From Helochares maculicollis (lineage: Eukaryota > Arthropoda > Insecta > Coleoptera > Hydrophilidae), in contig JAWQRO010000322.1 of NCBI GenBank assembly GCA_033557835.1, positions 1-43,119 on the forward strand: DNA of 43,119 nucleotides, read 5' to 3'. Each line of letters opens with the position of its first letter. Positions within the stretch are counted from its first letter, which is position 1. The notes under the pieces are model-generated. The model had not been told where the DNA came from. It searched no databases and was given only the letters and a program-made list of their open reading frames with translations. Positions 32,798 to 43,119 of the stretch are shown here, one piece after another. The position numbers were made by a program, and so were the translations under genes.

Positions 32798-34047
32798 ATG
32801 TCGCCTGCAAAGTCAAGCAAGTCTTTGCAAGAAAATATGGTCCTGTTGAATGAAACTAGACAAATGTCGGCGGAAAAGCTTAAAGCAGAGAATGACAATT
32901 TTCGAGAGTTGCAAAAAGACCCTACTTTTAAGAGAAAGAAAAAAAAGCTGTTCAAAAAATATAATCTGGAAGAGTTTAAAGAAGACCCCAATACTAAAAG
33001 ATTACTAAAGCAAATACCTGTAGTTATTCCTAAACAAAAATTAGTAAATGCCTTCAGGCTTTTAGACAGTCATGAAGATGCCATTCAATCTAAAAAACGG
33101 GGACCTGGATCAATAATGAATTCTTGCAAAAAACACATCAAAACAACAATTGATAATGAGTCTTGGGATACGTCTTTCCACATTATTAAAAGTATTAGGC
33201 ATGCTGTTACTACGCACGATTGGGATAGTTTGACTCATTTGCTACTCCTGCTAGCTGATCATAACGAGTTGTATTTACCACTTGTAAAGGAGGTAAGAAT
33301 GTTTACAATACTGCAATATTGTCCAAAACAACTATATTTTCTTAAACATAATGAAATGATTTACATGTGTTTGCTTATAATTAATAAAGCCTTGATTAGA
33401 TAATTTAATTATTAATTATTGATACATTCATAGAAAAGTGCAGCAAATGAACAGATATTATGTCTCGCACTACACTTAGGGGAAAGTTTATCTTCATATA
33501 TGTTTGACACCCTTTGATGGTTACATATTTATGTTGCATAGATGAGCGATTAGCCTTGTATTATATTTGGTATTATATTATATCATATCTTGTATTATAA
33601 TAATTTTTCTAGCTCTAATTCAGAAAGAAACTGAAATATCACTCAGAAAATGCAATTTTATTTATTTTTTAGCCTCATGAAATAATTTGTTTTACTGGTA
33701 GAGATAATTATACATATTTTATGTATAACATATGGTGAAAATTTATATTTTTGATGAGCACGATAAAAATATTTGATATATTTTTAAAAATGTATGCATC
33801 AGTAAACTGTTCATTTCCAATTAATTGTAGGCAGGTGTATTTTGAAGACTCAAAGCTATATTATTCAAATATTTTATTGTGTAGTTAATCCATATTTTTA
33901 TTACAGATGACCCTCCTTAACCTTTTAATGAACAAATCTGACTTTAATTCAGAAATACTGGATGATTTTTTGAAACTGTGTTTTACTACTACCACAACAG
34001 AACCAGATGAATTTGATGTATGGTACAAGCAAGAAGATACATTTTAG
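32798..34047 (+). CDS. Unidentified 211-residue basic protein, two exons
   Basis: Exons 32798-33292 and 33907-34047 join in phase 0 across a 614-bp intron (GAG then GTAAGA; TTTTTATTACAG). An in-frame TGA at 32753-32755 supports the ATG at 32798. Residues about 47-57 are very basic (K-R-K-K-K-K-L-F-K-K-Y), a likely nuclear or nucleolar signal. Residues about 120-190 are helical in character, with I-I-K-S-I-R-H-A-V-T-T-H-D-W-D-S-L-T-H-L-L-type spacing. The protein ends in an acidic tail. The helical part recalls the N-terminal segment of TAF1A, an RNA polymerase I factor (a tryptophan in a helix pair), but it is far shorter than human TAF1A. I treat that only as a hypothesis. AATAAA lies about 55 bases past the stop (34103). 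Confidence 0.7.
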
Positions 34048-36879
34048 GACTATATACAATTTTATGAGTCTGCTAGTGGAATTTATAATATTTAATTTTT
34101 ATAATAAATCTGTTAAATGAATTATTTATTAAATATTAAATTATTCGCTACTATTTTATTTAATAATAATGGCGGTTCAATTTTTACATAGATGACGATA
34201 GAGTTTCGAAAATATTTCTATACAGTTTGATGCAGTTCAGTAGTTTAAGCATAGAGTGCACTTTTCTGTAAGACAGGCTTGTATAACATTTTCGTACAAT
34301 GCCAAATTAAGCTAACATATTCTTAGTGGTTGATTAAAACCCCCATAAATGTCTATAAATTTCCATTCTACAACTTCATCGTTGTGACAAAAGGAGTAAA
34401 AACTTATGTTTTTAAAATGCTATAATTATTTGCAGATATTTGGCCAAATGAATTATGTTATAGATAGAAAGGTTGCAACAAATTAAAAAAATATATTATA
34501 GAATAATAGGCATTGCAAAGAAGATGAAAAATGAGGTAAAGTGGAAAGAAATAAAATATTCAATCTCGCATATTAGCTTTTTGCATTGAAAAAATTCTAA
34601 TCTAAAAATTGAATTCTTTAAAAGGAAATGAAATTGATATTAAGAAAACAATGCTTGATACATGTATTTATTCACAAGAATCACAACATACAAATATAAT
34701 GTTTATAATTAAGTTGTTCCGCATACCAGATGGGAATATATTTTTCGTAACAATAGGGTTTAAATTTTTCTATAACATTTGATGTGCAATTGCTGACTTG
34801 AAAATCATTGTACCGATCCTTATTATCTATATACAACACACTATTGAAAAATAAGACTAATTTCATACAGCAAAAGACATTACACCTTTAGAGATTCACT
34901 CCTATAAAGTTAAGCGTAAAAAATGCATAAAACTGCATTTGGAAAGAGAGTAGTCTATATGAGTGCTTTAAATAGTGTTTAGTCTACACTGGTACATAAA
35001 TACTTCTTATATTTTATTATTTAATGTACATTATCACTCAAAAACTTCATTATGCAAGATCTATTTGCACAATTACATTTTATTGAATAACCATTAAGTA
35101 TTTGCTATTGCAAAATTTTAATATCATTTCATTTATAATTAATACTGTCTATATCAAATCATTATTGTATTTTTGGCATTTTATTTAAAACATCCTACAT
35201 GTACATTAAGTAAATTTTTAATGCATGGTCCAGATACATTTTGGTTCATTTAAATGGAATATTTCTAAAACTCTAATTCAACCAATGTCTTTTCAAAACA
35301 GAAATGCAGTTTTCAACTTCTTTCGGCATTTTTATATTACAATTAATCAAAGAAGCAGTTTTTGTTTTTGAAACAAATATTCTTTCAAGAGATTTCCCTT
35401 TGCTATTTAGTTATTGTTTATATACTAGTGAATAAAGTAATAGTTGTATTAGACAAGTCTAAATTTCACACAGAAAAATGTAGTAAAGGCTACAATTGGA
35501 TTTATATCGGTACTATCCTCACTTTAGTAAAGGGGATTTAGATTCGTTGATATACCGATATTTTATTGAAATAAATCTATGAGCCTAAAGGAGGGCATTT
35601 TTGGGATGAAACAATTTATTTTAAATTTAAATATTGTGCGAGAGTAGGTAAGACATTTTGTTGATAAATGTACAAATAGAGAACTCAGCAGTACACTTAA
35701 CTGTTCACTTGATTTTCTGAGATAAGGAAAAATCACTTACAAATCTATGCCTTTCTTAGTATGACTTAAAGTACAATTGCCATTGTATACATATTTTTAA
35801 CTTAATTATTTTTCTTTAATACAGCATTGACTTCAAATTTTTAATTATTCACTTGTATATATAACATCATACTGCATATCATAAGTTAATAGTTATCGCT
35901 AATTTATTACAAATTTTATCACCTACATTCTAGAATTTAGAAATTCCATGAAACAACACGAATATGGAATAGATAGCAATACAAAGATAAAAACTGTAAC
36001 TTACGAATATATAAATAACAATTTGTATGTTTGAGATAAAAGTAATATTCGAGTTATTCGTTTTATTTCATAAGTTTATAAATCATTTTTTTTCTAAATG
36101 AAAACATATAAGTATATTTTTAATGAAAAGACATTCTAAATTTTGACACAATAGTCGACATTTTATATGCTCTTTAATTTAGATATTTCCTTACGTTTAA
36201 TTTGTTTTACTTATAAAATTACAATATTATTTTTTAGTAATAGTTTGAACACACGTTGTCAATACCAATTAATAACTAATGTTTATGTACAGTGTGTCTT
36301 TTGACTGCAATTTTTTTTATTTCAAAACACGAAAGCAGTAACCAGCACGGCTTCATTAAAATAAAAAAATTCACAGTTCAGCAAAATTAATACATTTACA
36401 ATTTACAAATCAGCAATGCATTAAAATTTGCAAGGGCACTACAAAAAATATGGTACAAAGTGCATTTTGAAATGTTACTACTAATTCGCTTGTATTCATG
36501 GTACGTCGTTGTATGTTGCTTTGCTTTTATTTACATACAAATTATTTTTATTAATTTTCAGTATTTATTGAAAAAATAGTGAGCAGTTTATTCCATACAC
36601 ATAAAAACTGTTAAAATAATCATTAAAAATGGTCAGGATATTAATCACCATTACAATTTCACATATAAACTCTCTAAATTTGACATGCAACATTGATATT
36701 TTAAAATAAGCACTAAGAATACTAAACACTTTTCGCAATATATTTAGAATAATGTTACATTTTGCATTTGCACTTGCAATAAAACATGGTAAATTTTTTG
36801 TAGTGGCCTTGAGTCATATTTTAATTACATTTAAACAATTCCTGTTGATAATTGGAAAGCTCTGCTGTGTCTATCGCGG
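34048..36879. other. Convergent intergenic region and 3' UTRs, no gene
   Basis: 2.8 kb of AT-rich sequence between two genes that converge on it. The left end should be the 3' UTR of the 32798 gene (AATAAA at 34103-34108). The right end should be the 3' UTR of the minus-strand NWD gene, with AATAAA signals on the minus strand at 36536-36541 and 36547-36552. Only short frames such as 61 codons at 34681-34866 (-) are present, with no family resemblance. Confidence 0.55.
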
Positions 36880-39582
36880 TCAGCAGATGTCACTTTCTTT
36901 CATTTCAAATTCTTTACCAGCGTTTTCTGGCAAACCATATATTACATCCATAGTACTCTCTTCAATATCAGGACCTCGTAGCTTGAGTGTTATAAGGTCT
37001 TTATGACCTTCTAAAGCCAGAATAATGACTTGTCCTCCAGATAAAATTTCACATGCAGTTATATTTTCTTTTGGTGTGTATACTGCCACTAAATTTCCTG
37101 AAACATAAAATTGTTTGTTGATATGTGATTAGGAAATAATTGTTTATGACAATGCAGTTTTATTGAAAAATTTTTTCTTACCTTTATTAAGATCCCATAT
37201 CCGAATTGACCTATCACGACTTTCAGAATCGGTTGATAAACATAAAGCACCTGTTGAATCCAATCGAAGCAGACTGACGGGTGCAGTGTGGCCACATAAA
37301 CTCCAGCGACAGTTTCCTGCAGCATTAAAAATATTAAAAATGCCATAGAACAAATTTTATGTATCAAATACCAGTTATTAGATCCCAAACAAGGATTCTT
37401 GCATCTTCTAAGCCTGATATGACGCAGCCTCCCTGAGAGCTTATTTCTAATGACACAGTGTTGCATGAAGGTTTCCACTTTTTAAATAGAGTTCCACTAT
37501 GCAAATCATAAACCACTATAAAATTAGGATTTGGCTCATCTATTTCGTGACAGACACAGCACACATAACTTCCTAAAATTGAATTAGTTTATATTAGTTT
37601 GGGTTACTTTTAACTTTTTAAATAGCAGTTCTTTGTCATACGAATTTACTATATATATGTAGAATACAGATTGTATTCTTAGCTGGCAGGAAAGTGTTGC
37701 AATATAGGTAGTTTGTGAAATCTTGTTTGCAAGTCAATTTTAAAAGAAAAACTGTTGAGATAAACTTAGATTTTCAGTTAGTTGTGTTACATCTTTTAAA
37801 GAAACCCATAGGCCATTTCTTCACGTACTTTTTTTCATTGCTTCCTCTCCCATTGCTGAAACATCAATTGGATGTTCTATTTCTTCATTTGAATCATCAT
37901 TATGATACCTTGCTTTTTTCTCACTCTTAACGGAAGCTTTTAAAAAAAATTAAGGTGTCATAATGGATGATGATCATGATAAAGAAATAGAAGATGCAAT
38001 TGAAGTATCAGCAAAGGGGAGAGGAAATAATTAAAAAAGTACGGGAAGAAAAGAACCAGCAGAGAGCAAGAGGCCCAACACGGGATGTAAGCTTAGAAGA
38101 AATACTGAAAAAAGAGGAAGATGTAAACCTAGAAAAATTACAAAAGATAATTAGAAATGGAAAGAAATAGTATACAAAAAATCATTAAATGTTTTTAACC
38201 CTCCATCTGGGACTACTTCAAGTACATTATTATACTTGAAAATGTTTTTATTTTACAATAAAATAATTATAGTATCACAGTAAATTTAAAACGTTTTCAT
38301 CTACTTCTTGTTAATAGAATGAGCCCACATTATATTAAGTATTTATATGCGCCGGCAAAGTATACATATGAATTTAAATGCCATATGTTAAAGGTTAAAA
38401 TGACAAATTAATTAAAAAAAAATTTTTACCTTCAAAAGTTATTGCTGAAAGTGATGTAATAAAATCATGATGTGGTATTCTAAGATCATACATTAATTTT
38501 TTTGACTGCAAATTCCATACAAGTAAAGGAAATGGCTTCTGTGTTTCATCGCCGCATACAAGGACTCTAATAAATATAGTAAAACAATTGATTAATTAGA
38601 TGCGAAATAAATAATAATTGTTATTTACCTCCCATCCCCTGAAACCAGCAGAGAATTAAGAAAGCGGTCTTCCCCAGCCTTGAATGTAGTAACGCAGTCA
38701 CCTGTAAATAACAGAGTAAATATCCGTTTCAAATTTATTTTGATTTTAAATCCATACCAGTTTCCATGTTCATAAGATTAACATACATTCTGTTTCTACT
38801 GAGTGCCACTAAATGGCTTTGGTCATGTAGCCCGTAATAAGGCATTTTTTGGTTCATAACCCCTTTAAGCTTAGTAACAAATTTGCCATTATCGAGATCA
38901 TAAATTCTCAATTCTCTTCTACATAATACTATGCATTTATATTCGTCTATTGGTATAAGGTTTGTTGGGTGACTTATGCCTTTCAGCCTGCGAACTCTTG
39001 TGCATCTGAAACAATTATTCAGTAAGCATTAAACGAACAAAAATACAATCGACATCAACTTACTTCCGAGCATCCCAAACGCAGATTTCCTCATGTTCTG
39101 ATGAAATACTAACGACAAAGTTATCATTTCCATTAAGCCTGGTTATGAGATTAAAACATTTTTCTTTGTACATTGAACCATCAGGTTTTTTACTTTCTAT
39201 ATTATTTACATTATTTAAAGGAACTAAGGATAGTACAGGAGGATTTTTAGTTGTCCTGAACACCTCAGCAATTTTTGAATCATTTGCTTCCAAGTTTAGT
39301 TCATTTTTCCTTGTGTCTAAGTAGTTGTGTAATTGAGCATAAAACTGTCTACCATCATAGTTTAGTGTGCTTGCATTTATCTCCAGGAAGTCTTGGAGCA
39401 TTTCCAAGTACTTGTCTTTCGTTTTCATCAGGTATATGTCTTCGAGAAGTTGAAAACAATTTGAACCACATACTTTGTCATATACCCATGATAGGTCACT
39501 TAAGTATGGCGACATCTGTGTTTCGTCCAAATGTAAATAATGGTAATGAAATGGTAGTTCATCTAGTCGTCGTCGATTGTAA
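36880..39582 (-). CDS. WD-repeat half of the NWD-like gene
   Basis: Eight exons encode the helical linker (R-R-R-L-D-E-L-P-F-H-Y-H) and the WD repeats. Repeat ends are visible as I-C-V-W-D, L-R-I-Y-D-L, L-L-V-W-N-L, I-V-V-Y-D-L, I-L-V-W-D-L and I-R-I-W-D-L, enough for about one seven-bladed propeller. Several blades lack the W-D dipeptide. The C-terminus ends in a short acidic tail, E-M-K-E-S-D-I-C. Confidence 0.85.
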
Positions 39583-42500
39583 CTATAATGTAAAGTTGCA
39601 ATATGTGTGTAGTACATTCACAAGTAAAAATTTGGCTTTACATCACAACAATGCGATTTACTCTATGGATTAATTGAGGAAAGTGTTTTCTTACCTTATG
39701 ATATATATTGTGAGTCAAACACATTTGGTGATGCACAAAATGCAGTGAAGATGCACAAACAAAAATAAAACAATGAACTAAAATTGAAAATGAAAATATA
39801 CACGCATTCTTGGTAAAAAATAAAACATGCAAGTCAATTAAATTGCTCTTTATTGGCGAATAATGTAATACACAGTTTATATTCCGTATGATGCGAAATA
39901 AAAATGAAATTTTAGCAATGAAATGCACATGCAGCAAAAACACACCTTTTGCATTCACAAAAATTAACAGTAATTGATCATACCATTTTCCAAGAAGTGT
40001 TTCTTGTGATGTTATCCTGGCAGTTAAATTACTAGGTTTGCTTTTCCACCATTTGCCCTTAAAAAACATTGATTTCAAAATGTTATTATCGATTAAATAG
40101 TGAAAAATTTCCCACTTAACATTCTTGGATAAATTGCGAAAGTTGAATCGCATTTTAAGTATTGCTGAGGTAATGCCGATGGGGAAGTTGATCAGTAATT
40201 TTCATTTGTATGTTGTCAACAAAGTTGTTACATATGAGATAACATTAATGTTAAATGTAAATTTGTAACTGAATAAAGAATGCATATGAATTTGTTTTTC
40301 ATATGGTGAATAAAGAGATAATTATCAGTCAAAATTTAATTTAATGGTTTAAAATTAGTTAACTCAAAAAGTAATTATGCTCGTGTTGGAGAGCTAGATT
40401 CATATTTGAAAGAAAATAATGATTACTATGAAAGTTTTAAAACAAACATTAAATTATTACTTTTTGTCACATAAAAAAATTGCATTTTATTAATCAGAAA
40501 ATAATATTAATAATAAGTATATTGAGTTATGATCAGTTCATTTGAGACATAGCTAATCTGTTGTCAAATTATATAGGTCAAAAACATATTGAATTGATTC
40601 TAAGATTTATTAATACTTACATTATAATAATCATAAAGCATTTGATGAGCCCATTTGCTAAAATCTTTATATCGTTGGCTAACAGCTTGTAAAAGCATAT
40701 TATCTCTCCATTTTACGCCTAATACCCCACCAGTTAAAGTCCACTGTAAGAAAGGTGCCAAATGTTTGTTCAGTCTTGACCATGTTAAACAACTAGGTGC
40801 CCAAATAACTATAAAAGAAAATAAATCAAACTTTAATTGTTTATGAGATTAAAATCATTTACCATATGTGTTTGTACTATGGAAATTTTCGTCAAAGGCA
40901 AGCATGTCTATCATCTCAGAGTCGGTAATTCCATGCTTTGTAGTGGTTAATATTGCTAATGCATGTTGAACCTGGGTAACACCTAAGATGGTTTCTAATT
41001 CTTCCAGCATTAAAGTTAATTGATCATTTACATGACCTTTTGGCACTATGTCATGCTCTTTATCTGCCCACCAGGATGTTTGCCAAGCCAAAACCTGAAA
41101 ATTCTTTCTGAAATTTTGAAAAGTTTATTGAGGAAATTACTAACCTTAGAATAGAGTGGTAGAGTGCATTCCTGTACAGATTTAAGAACACAATCTTGAA
41201 TTTTGGAGTTAACACTGTGGTTGTACTGCACAACACTTGACATTAAAATGCCTTTTGCTTCTGCTTCACCAAGAAGAGGCATTTTGACAAAATTATTACC
41301 ATCGATTAGGTTGAATATGTCGGAGTATAATTCGCTGCCTTCTTGAACTGATAATATTAACTTAATGTTATCTGGTAATTTTGTTGGTAGCCAATCAATT
41401 GTTTTTAAGCTAACACATTTTACTTGATCAATTCCATCTAATAATATAATTAAAGGTCGTTGTAAACAAGTTGCAGTTAGAAGTACAGGCAGGGTTTTTG
41501 CATAAGTTTGAACATTCTACAAAAAGATGGTAAGTGTTTTAAATTGCATGTTACTAAAAGACATTACTTACATGATTGCAATAACATTTATGTCCATAAG
41601 TAAGAATGGAACATTGATTTGTTATAGAACTTAATAGTTGCTCAATTGTCCCTGATTGGGCACTAATTCCAATAAAACGTAATATTAAAAATGCTTCTGG
41701 CAACCAATTCTGACAACATTGCGCCACCCTGGCCAACAATGTTGTTTTACCACATCCTCCAGGTCCATATATAACTAACGGAGAGGTGCTGTCACCTGTT
41801 ATATAACTGTAAACAATAAATTATTAGTCCTTTGAATCTAGCTAGTAATGTCAAATTTACTTTTTTATTTCGTCAATCGTTTTTTCCCTATTTACACTAC
41901 ACTGAGCTGCTTTTTGACAAAAACTAGTTTGTTGATTTAATTCTTCAAATAGTGGAGCTTCTATTCCAAAACTAGGCTTAAGCATTGTTTTACTTTGATG
42001 CTCTTCGATGATTGAGTCACACATATCCACAAGTTGCTTTGATAAATGACCAGTGACAGCAGCGATATATTGAGCATGTTCTGGAATGTCCGTGTTTAGA
42101 CCTCCGTCTACATATTTTACTGGAAGCCTGATCATGTGTTTCTCGGTAAGCTGATTCTAAAATGTATTGATGTTGATATAGGTAGATGATCTCCCAATCA
42201 TGATGTCAAACATACCCTCAAATCCTTCTGCAAAGTGTTGAGTCTTCTACGAAGCTCCCCATCACAAGCAGACAAATTTTCGGGGGTTTTCTCTGTAGGA
42301 GTGTACACTCTATTTAACCATATGCATCTTTTTGCTAATTCTTGGCTCATAAATACTGTGTTGTGTACTTCCTGCAATTTAGAGAAAATGCTGTTTAGTT
42401 TGAGATTCATTTTAATTAGATTATTGTTTATACCAGATTTGATTTACATCGCATACCTGCTCTACTACTGTGGTGAGATAAGTATCCCGCAGTTCTTGAG

Positions 42501-43037
42501 AAAATACCGTTATTAATATTGCAAGCATTTTATCAATTTCAGTTCTCCATTCTTCTAAAGCTCTTTCACGTTCTTCAGTTGATGTCTCTTTAAATCCTGG
42601 TATGTGCGATGAAATTGGTTGGAGTCTATAACATGGAGGCTGTGCTGCGCTATCTAATTGATACCATTTAGATAGTAAGCTTTGGGCAAATTGATTTTCA
42701 GCACTTTCCATGGCCATTTTGAAGTCTGCACTTTCAATAGTAATTGGCAGCAATGGAGTGCCTAAAGAATTATTTAGAAATAGCACTGGAATTACATACG
42801 CGACTTCCATTTGTCCTAAAATGAAATGTTTTTATAGTGTAAGAATGTTTTATATGAATGGCTATTTACTTTGAAGTTCTCCTATGCATAGCTCCGGGAA
42901 TTCATGGTCTTGCTGCTTTTCTAGCAAGGATCTCCAATGTAGGTCAACGATGTGAAGTTCATATCCTTTCATTCTGCAATGCATTCTTAATTCAGGATAT
43001 ATGGAATTGTGCAGTGCGCCCTTTTCCACACAGCAAT
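36880..43037 (-). CDS. NACHT and WD-repeat protein, NWD1/NWD2 family, 5'-partial
   Basis: Minus-strand exons in reading order: 43037-42870, 42815-42457, 42371-42216, 42156-41861, 41806-41572, 41516-41145, 41094-40863, 40808-40621, 40057-39984, 39582-39064, 39005-38758, 38701-38629, 38566-38430, 37572-37372, 37316-37182, 37097-36880. All join in phase, giving about 1202 residues and TGA at 36880-36882. The first exon here starts mid-codon, so the true start lies beyond the window. Order: Y-P-E-L-R-M-H-C N-terminal region, P-loop G-P-G-G-C-G-K-T, Walker B L-I-I-L-L-D-G-I-D, winged-helix/helical part, then WD repeats (V-W-D-A-R-K, I-Y-D-L-D-N-G, V-W-D-L-I-T-G, I-W-D-L-N-K-G). NWD proteins are STAND ATPases thought to act as scaffolds. 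It is shorter than human NWD1/NWD2, with about one propeller of WD repeats. The 40057-39984 exon is the least certain. Confidence 0.88.
37805..38065. repeat. Long imperfect inverted repeat in an intron of the NWD-like gene
   Basis: The reverse complement of about 37805-37920 matches about 37945-38055 at roughly 75-80 percent by eye. Shared blocks include GAAATAGAA, CCAATTGA/GCAATTGA, TCAGCAA, GGGAGAGGAA and AAAAAAGTACG.GAAGAAA. The arms are separated by a short loop, so the unspliced minus-strand transcript could fold into a hairpin of about 110 base pairs. The arms retain traces of coding sequence. Confidence 0.75.
37963..38170 (+). pseudogene. Decayed coding fragment inside the NWD-like intron
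   Basis: Frame from ATG 37963 gives M-D-D-D-H-D-K-E-I-E-D-A-I-E-V-S-A-K. A one-base shift near 38018 leads into E-E-I-I-K-K-V-R-E-E-K-N-Q-Q and a charged stretch ending in TAG at 38168-38170. The composition is protein-like (acidic then E/K-rich helical). I do not recognise the family. It is probably a remnant of a transposon or copied gene, and half of it is duplicated in inverted orientation next door. Confidence 0.4.
41424..41456 (-). other. Walker B of the NACHT domain
   Basis: The minus strand encodes P-L-I-I-L-L-D-G-I-D-Q: a hydrophobic strand and the magnesium-binding aspartate, with D-G-I-D as in NACHT ATPases of this family. It lies in the exon after the P-loop exon, at the expected spacing. 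Confidence 0.9.
41743..41766 (-). other. Walker A (P-loop) of the NACHT domain
   Basis: Read on the minus strand this encodes G-P-G-G-C-G-K-T, a canonical nucleotide-binding loop. It is preceded by the beta-strand L-V-I-Y and followed by T-L-L-A-R. The catalytic lysine and threonine are intact. Confidence 0.93.
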
Positions 43038-43119
43038 CTGAAAAAAGGTAGAGCGAGTTTTAAAATATCCCATATACTGCAATATGAAAATATTATTGTT
43101 GGAATTATATATATATATA
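43038..43119 (-). other. Intron of the NWD-like gene running off the window
   Basis: The exon at 43037 is preceded (on the minus strand) by the acceptor CTTTTTTCAG. The rest is intron, ending in a TA run at the window edge. The 5' exons are outside. Confidence 0.7.

Noticed and set aside
39638..40153. 171-codon minus-strand frame spanning 39638-40153
   Set aside because: Only 39984-40057 fits the NWD protein with good splice sites and phases. The rest of the frame reads through intron sequence without family resemblance.
1..43119. CRISPR arrays, tRNA or rRNA genes
   Set aside because: No regularly spaced direct repeats, cloverleaf-type sequence or ribosomal motifs were seen, and the window is eukaryotic.

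Overview
The window is eukaryotic nuclear DNA, almost certainly from an insect. It is strongly AT-rich, its genes are split by GT..AG introns, and the best-supported gene is a complete coracle (insect protein 4.1) homologue. Fossil mariner and piggyBac transposons and a dispersed repeat that looks like a retrotransposon tail also fit an insect. I cannot fix the order or species from sequence alone.

Layout. 1-10732 is upstream, mostly non-coding DNA. It holds a TA microsatellite, one copy of a dispersed repeat (315-720), a broken mariner transposase on the minus strand (6785-7254), a possible small secreted-peptide exon (5165-5414) and a possible TATA promoter (8707-8740). 10747-26322 (+) is the coracle gene: 14 coding exons, all joined in phase, predicted 2664 residues. 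Its 5.7-kb exon (17223-22958) encodes a hierarchical DPKTG-type repeat region. 26323-27950 is its 3' untranslated region. 27970-30230 (+) holds pieces of a piggyBac transposase with a second copy of the dispersed repeat between them.

30672-32134 (-) is a six-exon leucine-rich-repeat gene resembling PPP1R42/LRRC67 (344 residues). It is divergent from 32798-34047 (+), a two-exon gene for a 211-residue basic protein that I cannot name with confidence. 34048-36879 is AT-rich intergenic and 3' untranslated sequence. 36880-43037 (-) is the 3' part of a NACHT and WD-repeat gene (NWD1/NWD2 family): 16 exons in the window, with the 5' end beyond the right edge. Most of its introns are only 50-90 bp, but one of 857 bp carries a long imperfect inverted repeat.

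The genes do not form a pathway. Coracle acts at septate junctions, the PPP1R42-like protein is expected at centrosomes or microtubules, and the NWD protein is a STAND-type ATPase scaffold. The most unusual element is the coracle repeat exon, in which a four-part module of about 450-510 residues is present three times in tandem. The hairpin-forming intron of the NWD gene and the small peptide exon are the next most interesting.
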